Source: an uncultured bacterium
Lineage (GTDB): Bacteria > Bacillota > Clostridia > Lachnospirales > Lachnospiraceae
Direction: 5' to 3'
Length of the DNA: 5,332 nt
Assembly (NCBI GenBank): GCA_946543095.1
Contig: CAMNLO010000141.1
Location: 1 to 5,332 of the forward strand
Made by a program: the position numbers and the translations under genes. Numbering within the stretch: position 1 is the first letter of the stretch; every line of letters starts with the position of its first letter. Positions 1 to 5,332 of this stretch are shown piece after piece. Under the pieces are notes generated by a model, which saw nothing but the letters and a program-made list of their open reading frames with translations, made no database searches and had not been told where the DNA came from.

Positions 1-15
1 AAAGAAAAGGAAGCA

Positions 16-2352
16 ATGAAGAAGTATTACCCCGATTTTGGAGACTATGAGGCCAGAATGCGGGTGAATCTGAAGCTGGGTCATAAGAGCTATGATAAAC
101 GGCTCTCCTCGGATATGCACAGTAAATGGATCAACAAATACGGCTCAAAGGAGATGGGAGGCGACTTAAGATCCATACAGTATTTCTTAAAGCCCGTTGA
201 ATATGACTTAAACGGCGCCATTCGGAAGGAGTCTCTGGAGGCTTATCAGGAAAATGTCCGGTTTTTGAACGATCTGATGTCGGAGGAGGAAGAGAAGCGC
301 GCTGTTTCGCTGACCAAGATCGCAAAGGAGATCGCCGCGATCCGGTTCAAGCCGGAAATGCTTTCTCTTGAGTATTTCAGGGAGCACTATGAAGAAGTGT
401 CGGATATGATGGACAAGATCCACGGCTTCCAGAATATCATGAAGGAGTACCCGGGATTCTTTGAGAGCGAGCATCTGACCGTGGAGGAGCGCGACAGGAT
501 CCGGAAGTATTTCATCGACAGCGATTTTGCCGCGCATCTGACCGGTGCCTACGGATACTATCAGAATTCCTTCGGGGTGAATGTCGGAAGCGGAAAGGAC
601 GTGGAATATAGCGACGAGACCGATGAGTTAAAGATCCAGAAGGCAAAGCAGAATACCGAATCCATGAGAAGCGTGGCGGAGATGACGCTGAACACCATGT
701 GCAAGGATGAGCTGGAGAAGATCGCCCAGGACGAGCAGCTCTATCAGGACCCCGGGAAAGCATCCCTCTATAGGGAATCCGCAAGGCTGAACGCCTGCCT
801 TATGGAGCAGGCGGTCATGCTGAACCGGGACATCAAAGCCCAGGAGGCAGCGCTGAACAAATGCGAAAAAGCCCTGGAAGAAAAGAAAAAGGCCCGGGAT
901 GCGGCAAAAGAGGAGGACAGGGCAAAGCTTACAGGCGAGTACGATACGCTGTCCAACCAGGCCAGGCAGACGAAAACGATCCTTGAAAAAAGAAGAAACG
1001 AGCTGGAAAGACTGAAGGTGTGGACCGCCGCTTCCGCGGAGCTTCGGAAATTCTACAGGGGGACTATTACGAAGGAGCAGTTAAGCGACTCCGCGAAGCT
1101 GTTTTCCGCCCGGAACGGATTTGAGCTCTTTTCCGGGGAGGAGATCCGGCAGGCCGAGTTCAATTTGGAAAAGCAGGATATGCAGAAGAACTGGCAGTAT
1201 ACGGATGACAGGGATGTGAGGCTCAGGATCATCGCCAAAAAGGTCGCTCACAGCACGGACGGTTCGGTGGACACGGAAGCGGAACGGGAGTTTATAGAAA
1301 AGACCCACAATAATCCCAACCATTATGACAGCAGATGCTATGTCGTTCTTTTAGGCCATCTGCGTCCGGTAATGAGGGATGTGTCCGGTAAGGTCCTGAA
1401 AAGCTCCGAGAAAAACCTTATGGAAAACAATCAGGCAATGAGGGATTTTGCATCAGGCGATCAGGAGCTTCGGGGAAAGCTTCTACATGACTTTGCCATG
1501 ATGGTCATTGACAATGTGGAGCTGCAGCCGGAAAAGTATACGGACGAATACATTGTCGGGCATATGGAGGAGCTTTTGAAGGTTCTGGATATCAAATTCA
1601 GTTTCCAGAATATCTATACCGGGAATCTGGATTATTTCGAGAGCGATGCCTTTACGGAAAAGCAGCGGGACAAGCTGAGGATGATCATGCAGGGAACTGC
1701 CTTTGATTCCCTCTCCGTGGCACTGAAACAGTACATTCAGAAGCTTGGAGTGACTCAGTATGGTGAGAATGTGGATCTTTTGGGGACCAAAGAGGATAAG
1801 GAAAGAATCTTAAAGTCCACGATCAGATCCTCCGGGGATTTGCATCAGCAGGCACTGATGATGTTTAAGGTCTCAGCCCGGTCGGAATATGAGAATATGC
1901 AGAAGGTCTATGCTCAGAAGGGAACGGAGGTCAGACGTATCAATGTCTTCAAGGGGCAGCAGGTGAAGCGCATGCGGGAGCTGTCGGACCGGAACGGAGC
2001 CTTAAACGAAGAGATCAAAGCGGCAAAGAAAAACCGGGAGATGAAAGAGGAGGAGAAACAGGCGTATATAAAGGAACGGCAGGATCAGATAGACCGGAAT
2101 GTAGAGGAAAGCCTGGTGTGCGGCAGAGTCAGCGATTTCCTGTCCCTGATCCGGGATATCCTGCACGGAGATAAGAAAGGAGAGGATAAGGAAAGGGAAG
2201 CACTCTACAATGAAATGATCGCCAAGGTGAAGACCTTAAAGGACGAGGAACTGGAAGAAAAGCTTCCGGGGATCGTTCAGGAAACCATGCGGGAGAGGGC
2301 GCGGATCGAGTCTGAAAAGAAATCCGCCGCGAAAAAGAAAAAGGCTCAGTAA
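16..2352 (+). CDS. Large coiled-coil protein of unknown function with two repeated modules
   Basis: I do not recognise a named family. The 778-residue product is highly charged and Lys/Glu-rich, with no signal peptide or membrane segment, so it is probably cytosolic. Residues ~98-190 and ~490-582 are diverged copies: they align without gaps from 111 to about 183 at an offset of 392 (FKPEMLSLEY against LQPEKYTDEY; FQNI at 138 and 530; FES at 149 and 541; RD at 159 and 551). Each copy leads into a heptad-like coiled coil (~262-340 and ~620-700). The middle (~340-480) carries NPNHYDSRCYVVLLGHL at 433-449, and the tail is KKKKAQ. No catalytic motif is evident. The ATG at 16 follows AAAGGAAG closely; the frame stays open to the left edge, so the start could lie further upstream. 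A structural, scaffold or secreted-effector role is possible, but none is shown. Coding status is near certain; function is unknown. Confidence 0.9.
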   Translation: MKKYYPDFGDYEARMRVNLKLGHKSYDKRLSSDMHSKWINKYGSKEMGGDLRSIQYFLKPVEYDLNGAIRKESLEAYQENVRFLNDLMSEEEEKRAVSLTKIAKEIAAIRFKPEMLSLEYFREHYEEVSDMMDKIHGFQNIMKEYPGFFESEHLTVEERDRIRKYFIDSDFAAHLTGAYGYYQNSFGVNVGSGKDVEYSDETDELKIQKAKQNTESMRSVAEMTLNTMCKDELEKIAQDEQLYQDPGKASLYRESARLNACLMEQAVMLNRDIKAQEAALNKCEKALEEKKKARDAAKEEDRAKLTGEYDTLSNQARQTKTILEKRRNELERLKVWTAASAELRKFYRGTITKEQLSDSAKLFSARNGFELFSGEEIRQAEFNLEKQDMQKNWQYTDDRDVRLRIIAKKVAHSTDGSVDTEAEREFIEKTHNNPNHYDSRCYVVLLGHLRPVMRDVSGKVLKSSEKNLMENNQAMRDFASGDQELRGKLLHDFAMMVIDNVELQPEKYTDEYIVGHMEELLKVLDIKFSFQNIYTGNLDYFESDAFTEKQRDKLRMIMQGTAFDSLSVALKQYIQKLGVTQYGENVDLLGTKEDKERILKSTIRSSGDLHQQALMMFKVSARSEYENMQKVYAQKGTEVRRINVFKGQQVKRMRELSDRNGALNEEIKAAKKNREMKEEEKQAYIKERQDQIDRNVEESLVCGRVSDFLSLIRDILHGDKKGEDKEREALYNEMIAKVKTLKDEELEEKLPGIVQETMRERARIESEKKSAAKKKKAQ

Positions 2353-2363
2353 GGAGAAAAAGC

Positions 2364-2595
2364 ATACAGAAATCTGGAGTTTCCATTCTTGAACTGAACG
2401 AAAAGAATATCCTGGCCTTTGTCAATTATCTTCCTGAGGACAGACTGGAGGACATCCGAAAAAGCGAAGTGGGGTGTTCTGGATGGAGCCGAACCATTTT
2501 CTGCAGCATGCCGGCTCGATCTATGGCAGCGGTGTGCCGGATCCCACATAAGAGGATCAGAAGCGGTGAAGAAAAACTATGGAAACGCCGCCTGA
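2364..2595 (+). pseudogene. Probable decayed small gene, GNAT-acetyltransferase-like N-terminus
   Basis: The stop of the preceding gene runs straight into TAAGGAG. Seven bases later, where ATG is expected, stands ATA (2364-2366). Reading on in that frame gives a protein-like stretch including LNEKNILAFVNYLPED, then EDIRKSE. This resembles the opening strand and helix of Clostridia GNAT-type acetyltransferases (an L-x-E/K-N-x-x-x-F-x-x-x-L-P-E-D pattern recalled from memory). From about 2461 the plausible reading moves to another frame (WGVLDGAEP, then a stop at 2593-2595), while the first frame runs on to a stop at 2613-2615 with unconvincing sequence. So I see a lost start codon, an apparent frameshift near 2460-2470 and loss of most of the domain. 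The alternative is a non-coding spacer with chance similarity. The GNAT label is tentative. Confidence 0.42.
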
Positions 2596-2608
2596 AATGT
2601 GATACAAT
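2580..2608 (+). promoter_or_regulatory. Sigma-A-type promoter for thrS, extended -10
   Basis: TGGAAA at 2580-2585 (4 of 6 matches to TTGACA) is followed after exactly 17 bases by TACAAT at 2603-2608 (5 of 6 matches to TATAAT). TG sits one base upstream of the -10 (2600-2601), making an extended -10. Transcription would begin near 2614-2617, leaving a leader of only about 30 bases before the thrS ATG, just enough for its ribosome binding site AGAGGAG (2629-2635). Such a short leader leaves no room for a T-box or other attenuator. The promoter overlaps the 3' end of the decayed upstream gene. Confidence 0.65.
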
Positions 2609-2643
2609 CCATTGATATATAGTCTGACAGAGGAGATAGTATC

Positions 2644-4605
2644 ATGAAGATTACATTGAAAGACGGCTCCGCACTTGAGTTTTCGGAGCCGGTAAGCGCA
2701 TACGAGGTGGCTGAGAGGATCAGCGCCGGTCTTGCCAGAGCGGCCTGTGCCGCAGAAGTGAACGGAAAGGTGACAGATCTCAGGACCGTTATCGATCAGG
2801 ATGCCAGCGTGAACATCCTCACCGCAAAGGATCCCGAGGGGCTGCGTACCTTACGGCACACCGCCTCCCATGTTATGGCGGAAGCGGTGAAAAAGCTGTT
2901 CCCCGAGGCAAAGGTGACCATCGGGCCCGCCATCGACGAAGGCTTTTACTACGATTTCGACGTAGAGGCCCCCTTCTCCAGGGAGGATTTGGATAAGATC
3001 GAGGCCGAGATGAAGGCCATCATCAAGAAGGGCAATAAGATCGAGCGCTTCACGCTGCCCAGGGATAAGGCCATCGCCCTGATGCAGGAAAGGAAGGAGC
3101 CCTATAAGGTAGAGCTGATCGAGGAGCTGCCGGAGGGGGAGGAGATCTCCTTCTACGATCAGGACGGCTTTGTGGATCTCTGCGCAGGCCCCCATTTAAT
3201 GAGCACCTCCGGCGTCAAGGCCTTTAAGCTCACCAGCTCATCCATGGCCTACTGGAGAGGAGACGCGAACAAGGCAAGGCTCCAGCGGATCTACGGCACC
3301 GCCTATGCGGACAAGAAGGAGCTGGCGGAGCATTTAAAGCGCATGGAAGAAGCGAAGCTTCGGGACCACAATCGTCTGGGCCGCGAAATGAAGCTCTTCA
3401 CCACGGTGGAGGTCATCGGCCAGGGACTGCCCCTCTTTACTCCCAGGGGCACAAAGATGATCATGAAGCTGCAGCGCTGGATCGAGGACCTGGAGGACAG
3501 GGAGTGGGGCTATGTCAGGACCCGTACCCCTCTGATGGCCAAGTCCGATCTCTATAAGATCTCCGGCCACTGGGACCACTATCTGGACGGCATGTTCCTG
3601 ATCGGGGAGCCGGAGGACCCGGATGTTTTGGCCCTTCGTCCAATGACCTGCCCCTTCCAGTATTATATCTACAAGAACGAGCAGCGCTCCTACAAGGATC
3701 TGCCCTACCGCATGAGCGAGACCTCCACTCTGTTCCGCAACGAGGATTCCGGTGAGATGCACGGTCTCACCAGGGTCAGGCAGTTCACCATCACGGAAGC
3801 CCATATCGTGCTGGCACCGGAGCAGGCGGAGCAGGAGCTGATCCGCTGCATGAAGCTGACAAAATACATCCTGACGGTCTTAGGGCTGCAGAATGAGGTG
3901 ACCTACCGCCTGTCCAAGTGGGATCCCAATAACCGGGAAAAATATCTGGGAGACGAGGAATACTGGAACAATTCCCAGAATGCCCTCAGGAAGGTTCTGG
4001 AAGAGGAAGGGATGCCCTATTACGAAGCGGATGGGGAGGCAGCCTTCTACGGTCCCAAGATCGACACCCAGGCAAAGAATGTTTACGGCAAGGAGGACAC
4101 CATGTGCACGGTCCAGCTGGACTGCGCCATTGCCGAAAACTTTGATATGTACTACATCGATGAGAACGGGGAGAAGAAAAGACCCTATATCATCCACAGG
4201 ACTTCCCTTGGCTGCTATGAAAGGACCCTTGCCTGGCTCATCGAGCATTATGCCGGGAAATTCCCTACCTGGCTTCGCCCCGAGCAGGTCAGGATCCTGC
4301 CCATCTCCGAGAAGTACGCGGATTATGCGGAAACGGTCCGGAAGGCACTGTTTGACAGGTATGTGGACGTGACTGTGGACAACCGCTCCGAAAAGATCGG
4401 CTTCAAGATCCGGGAGGCCAGACTGGACCGGATCCCCTATATGCTGATCGTAGGGGAAAAGGAGGAGCAGGATAAGACTGTTTCCGTAAGAAGCCGGTTT
4501 GCAGGAGACGAGGGCGTGAAGCCGCTGGATGAATTTATCGCGGCGATCCTAAAGGAGATCGAGACCAAGGAGATCCGGGAGGAAGTGGTGCAGGAGGAGC
4601 AGTAG
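2644..4605 (+). CDS. thrS: Threonine--tRNA ligase (threonyl-tRNA synthetase)
   Basis: This cytosolic class II enzyme charges tRNA-Thr using threonine and ATP. The 653 residues are close to the E. coli length of 642. Domains in order: TGS (~1-62); editing domain (~65-225) with the HxxxH pair H72/H76 and C180/H184, matching the E. coli set that clears Ser-tRNA-Thr; catalytic core (~240-540); anticodon-binding domain (~546-640); and an acidic tail. Catalytic zinc ligands are present as C336, H387 and H518. Motif 2 is centred on R365 (LFRNEDSGEMHGL) and motif 3 on HRTSLGCYERTLA. Some pocket positions differ from the E. coli type: MTCPFQY replaces MNCPGHV, FTITEAH replaces FTQDDAH, and DTMCTVQLD replaces WQCGTVQLD. 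This looks like a distinct Clostridia subtype rather than a damaged enzyme. The ATG is preceded by AGAGGAG with 8-base spacing and its own promoter; no T-box leader is present. Product call is very secure. Confidence 0.98.
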   Translation: MKITLKDGSALEFSEPVSAYEVAERISAGLARAACAAEVNGKVTDLRTVIDQDASVNILTAKDPEGLRTLRHTASHVMAEAVKKLFPEAKVTIGPAIDEGFYYDFDVEAPFSREDLDKIEAEMKAIIKKGNKIERFTLPRDKAIALMQERKEPYKVELIEELPEGEEISFYDQDGFVDLCAGPHLMSTSGVKAFKLTSSSMAYWRGDANKARLQRIYGTAYADKKELAEHLKRMEEAKLRDHNRLGREMKLFTTVEVIGQGLPLFTPRGTKMIMKLQRWIEDLEDREWGYVRTRTPLMAKSDLYKISGHWDHYLDGMFLIGEPEDPDVLALRPMTCPFQYYIYKNEQRSYKDLPYRMSETSTLFRNEDSGEMHGLTRVRQFTITEAHIVLAPEQAEQELIRCMKLTKYILTVLGLQNEVTYRLSKWDPNNREKYLGDEEYWNNSQNALRKVLEEEGMPYYEADGEAAFYGPKIDTQAKNVYGKEDTMCTVQLDCAIAENFDMYYIDENGEKKRPYIIHRTSLGCYERTLAWLIEHYAGKFPTWLRPEQVRILPISEKYADYAETVRKALFDRYVDVTVDNRSEKIGFKIREARLDRIPYMLIVGEKEEQDKTVSVRSRFAGDEGVKPLDEFIAAILKEIETKEIREEVVQEEQ

Positions 4606-4632
4606 GACTGCGGCGGAACCGGGCGTCTGGGA

Positions 4633-4874
4633 TTATGTAAACCATAGCCCGCTATCAGGAATTCATGTTATATTGTGCTATTTGTGTTATGTAAACCATA
4701 GCTTGTTATTATGGATTTGGGGCAGGTTGCACTGTTTTGTTATGTAAACCAAAGATCGCGGTTCTGAGCCTGAGTTGTTAAGTTACAGCAGATTGAGATG
4801 ATCTGTGTTATGTAAACTAAAGCCTGTTATTGTAAATTAAGGCGTGTTGTACTGTTTTGTTAGGTAAACAAAAC
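4633..4874 (+). repeat. Five-copy directional repeat array, core TTATGTAAACCATAGC
   Basis: The gene-free, AT-rich gap between thrS and the rubredoxin gene carries five copies in the same orientation, starting at 4633, 4687, 4740, 4808 and 4860. Copies 1 and 2 are identical over 16 bases. Copies 3-5 diverge (AAACCAAAG, AAACTAAAGC, AGGTAAACAAAAC). Spacings are 54, 53, 68 and 52 bases, so most copies sit about five helical turns apart. A higher-order duplication is visible: 4726-4753 and 4846-4873 match at 25 of 28 bases, at an offset of 120. Units 2 and 4 are also similar along their whole length. This is not a CRISPR array, because repeats are short and degenerate and spacers are related. Possible identities are an array of binding sites for a DNA-binding protein, or a stranded transposon end of the multi-repeat kind known from IS21-like and Tn7-like elements. 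No transposase is present. Confidence 0.8.
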
Positions 4875-4896
4875 GAATAGTAAGTGCTGTTAGAAT
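4855..4896 (+). promoter_or_regulatory. Rubredoxin promoter region with perfect palindrome at the -35 position
   Basis: TAGAAT at 4891-4896 (5 of 6 matches to TATAAT) has TG one base upstream (4888-4889), an extended -10. The -35 position (~4868-4873) has no TTGACA-like match. Instead it is covered by a perfect inverted repeat: TTTTGTT (4855-4861), spacer AGGTA, AACAAAA (4867-4873). This palindrome is the fifth copy of the upstream repeat array. A weak -35 with a dyad over it fits either an activator site or a repressor operator. Expected transcription start is near 4903, leaving a leader of about 25 bases with the ribosome binding site TAAGGAGG at 4913-4920. Confidence 0.5.
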
Positions 4897-4928
4897 TAAG
4901 AGAATTACTCAGTAAGGAGGAATGAACC

Positions 4929-5090
4929 ATGGCGAAGTATGTATGTGAACCCTGTGGCTATGTATATGATCCAGCAGAGGGCGACCCGGACAACGGCATC
5001 GCTCCCGGCACCGCTTTTGAGGATCTCCCCGACGACTGGGTCTGCCCGGTATGCGGGGTAGGCAAAGAGGAATTCAAGAAGGAAGACTAA
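4929..5090 (+). CDS. rub: Rubredoxin
   Basis: A 53-residue one-iron redox protein, exactly the usual size for anaerobe rubredoxins. The single Fe is held by four cysteines in two knuckles: C6-E-P-C9-G and C39-P-V-C42-G. Other family hallmarks are the aromatic run [11 protein letters not shown] (10-20), the GIAPGT turn (23-28) and [11 protein letters not shown] (30-40). It is cytosolic and in clostridia typically passes electrons to rubrerythrin, flavodiiron or superoxide-reductase proteins for oxygen and peroxide detoxification; none of those partners is in the window. The start is set by TAAGGAGG at 4913-4920, 8 bases before the ATG; an ATG at 4922 is too close to that site and opens only eight codons. 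It appears to be transcribed alone, from a promoter at the end of the repeat array to the terminator at 5215-5247. A relic of a second copy of its 3' end follows downstream. Confidence 0.97.
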   Translation: MAKYVCEPCGYVYDPAEGDPDNGIAPGTAFEDLPDDWVCPVCGVGKEEFKKED

Positions 5091-5097
5091 GCCGGGA

Positions 5098-5170
5098 TGC
5101 GCGCATGCCGCGCAGCCTCGGGCAGGAAATGCGGCAGGCCGGATCCATTGCCTGAGCGAAGCGCAGGCAA
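5098..5170 (+). other. GC-rich spacer with two hairpins inside the rubredoxin 3' region
   Basis: Between the rubredoxin stop region and the duplicated rubredoxin tail lie 73 GC-rich bases with no coding signal. Two perfect stems are visible: TGCGCG (5098-5103) with CGCGCA (5109-5114) around a 5-base loop, and TTGCCTG (5148-5154) with CAGGCAA (5164-5170), with two further inner pairs possible. Neither is followed by a T run, so they are not intrinsic terminators. They might stabilise the 3' end of the rubredoxin mRNA, or the stretch may be a small palindromic element or debris from a deleted paralogue. Confidence 0.45.
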
Positions 5171-5198
5171 GAGTTTAAGAAAGAAGACTAAGCCGGGA
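5171..5198 (+). pseudogene. Relic of a second rubredoxin gene (last six codons, stop, 3' flank)
   Basis: These 28 bases repeat 5070-5097, the end of the intact rubredoxin gene. Both read E-F-K-K-E-D-stop followed by GCCGGGA. Only three bases differ, and all three are synonymous third positions (GAA/GAG, TTC/TTT, AAG/AAA). That is the footprint of two genes diverging under protein-level selection, not of a recent slip. Upstream similarity is limited to AGGCAA, with four bases missing relative to the intact copy; no cysteine knuckle remains in frame. The simplest reading is a former tandem rubredoxin pair that lost most of the second gene by deletion or recombination. With only six codons, chance cannot be wholly excluded. 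Confidence 0.6.
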
Positions 5199-5214
5199 CG
5201 GCAAAGGCAGACAC

Positions 5215-5247
5215 AAAGAGGCACCGGATCAGCCGGTGCCTCTTTTT
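5215..5247 (+). terminator. Intrinsic (Rho-independent) terminator
   Basis: A perfect 13-bp stem, AAAGAGGCACCGG (5215-5227) with CCGGTGCCTCTTT (5233-5245), encloses the loop ATCAG. The stem ends in a run of five T (5243-5247). The A run on the 5' side means it may also act on the opposite strand. It ends the rubredoxin transcription unit about 125 bases after the stop codon. Confidence 0.93.
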
Positions 5248-5332
5248 GGGACAGATACTGTTGAAGCCTTAGGGTGTATCTCTGTCCCGCAGCGAAGAAA
5301 TTCCGGGCCGCAGCAGGGGAAAGAGATACACC
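5248..5332 (+). repeat. Overlapping, mutually exclusive inverted repeats, cut by window end
   Basis: The segment around 5273-5288 can pair in two directions. Upstream, GGGACAGA (5248-5255) pairs with TCTGTCCC (5281-5288), extended by TAC/GTA across a 2-base bulge. Downstream, GGTGTATCTCT (5273-5283) pairs perfectly with AGAGATACACC (5322-5332), extended after one G/A mismatch by TCCC (5285-5288) with GGGA (5317-5320). The two stems cannot form together. The right-hand stem reaches the last base of the window and may continue. No coding region is visible here. It could be a structured leader of an unseen downstream gene, or the edge of a palindromic repeat element. Confidence 0.65.

Noticed and set aside
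2483..2551. Small frame beginning M-E-P-N-H-F, vaguely like a hotdog thioesterase motif
   Set aside because: It is only about 22 codons with no ribosome binding site, and better explained as one frame of the decayed gene.
3334..3804. Long antisense open frame opposite thrS, and others at 2851-3195 and 3880-4248
   Set aside because: They lie wholly within thrS on the other strand, have compositions typical of mirror frames, and lack ribosome binding sites; thrS is unmistakable.
3980..4372. A 130-codon + strand frame inside thrS
   Set aside because: It is the shifted frame of conserved ThrRS motif 3 sequence, with Arg/Pro/Ser-rich composition typical of an out-of-frame reading.
4638..4865. 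ATG-TAA start-stop elements in each repeat acting as ribosome-stalling mini-ORFs
   Set aside because: None has a ribosome binding site ahead of it, and copy 5 has AGGTAA instead; the pattern is explained by the repeat core.
4855..4873. Rex (redox repressor) operator
   Set aside because: The clostridial Rex consensus as I recall it is an 18-base TTGTTAAnnnnTTAACAA-type dyad; arm sequence and centre length here do not match.
4633..4874. CRISPR array
   Set aside because: The repeat core is only about 16 bases, degenerates along the array, spacing is irregular, the intervening sequences resemble each other, and there are no cas genes.
4922..4954. Short upstream frame starting at ATG 4922
   Set aside because: It begins one base after the Shine-Dalgarno, has only eight codons and overlaps the rubredoxin start out of frame.
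5098..5114. Intrinsic terminator directly after rubredoxin
   Set aside because: The stem is perfect, but no T run follows; the real terminator is at 5215-5247.

Overview
The window looks like chromosomal DNA from a strictly anaerobic Clostridia member, most likely Lachnospiraceae. Reasons: a clostridial-style threonyl-tRNA synthetase, a 53-residue anaerobe-type rubredoxin, AGGAGG-type ribosome binding sites, and a large Lys/Glu-rich uncharacterised protein of a kind I associate with that family. This assignment is inference. All recognised genes lie on the + strand.

Layout, left to right. (1) 16-2352: a 778-residue cytosolic, largely helical protein of unknown function. It contains two diverged copies of a module made of a helical head followed by a coiled coil. 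The ORF is open to the left edge, and an ATGA overlap hints at another gene just upstream. (2) 2353-2643: no intact gene. This stretch holds what looks like a dead, GNAT-like small gene: a good Shine-Dalgarno overlapping the previous stop, ATA where ATG is expected, then an apparent frameshift. The thrS promoter lies at its 3' end. (3) 2644-4605: thrS, complete, with its editing and catalytic zinc ligands intact but with unusual residues in the amino-acid pocket. No T-box leader precedes it. (4) 4606-4928: no gene. An AT-rich stretch with five directional copies of TTATGTAAACcAtAGc about 53 bp apart, arranged as a higher-order duplication of about 120 bp. The last copy forms a perfect 7+5+7 palindrome where the -35 region of the rubredoxin promoter would be. 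(5) 4929-5090: rubredoxin. (6) 5091-5214: a GC-rich hairpin-containing spacer, then a second copy of the last six rubredoxin codons, stop and 3' flank, differing only at synonymous third positions. This is probably the remains of a tandem paralogue. (7) 5215-5247: a strong intrinsic terminator. (8) 5248-5332: overlapping, mutually exclusive inverted repeats, cut by the window end.

The genes do not form an obvious pathway. thrS is housekeeping translation, rubredoxin is a small redox carrier, and the large protein stands apart. I see no complete defence system, CRISPR array, transposase, tRNA or rRNA. The best candidates for something undescribed are the TTATGTAAAC repeat array with its promoter palindrome, the duplicated-module protein family, and the switch-like inverted repeats at the right edge.
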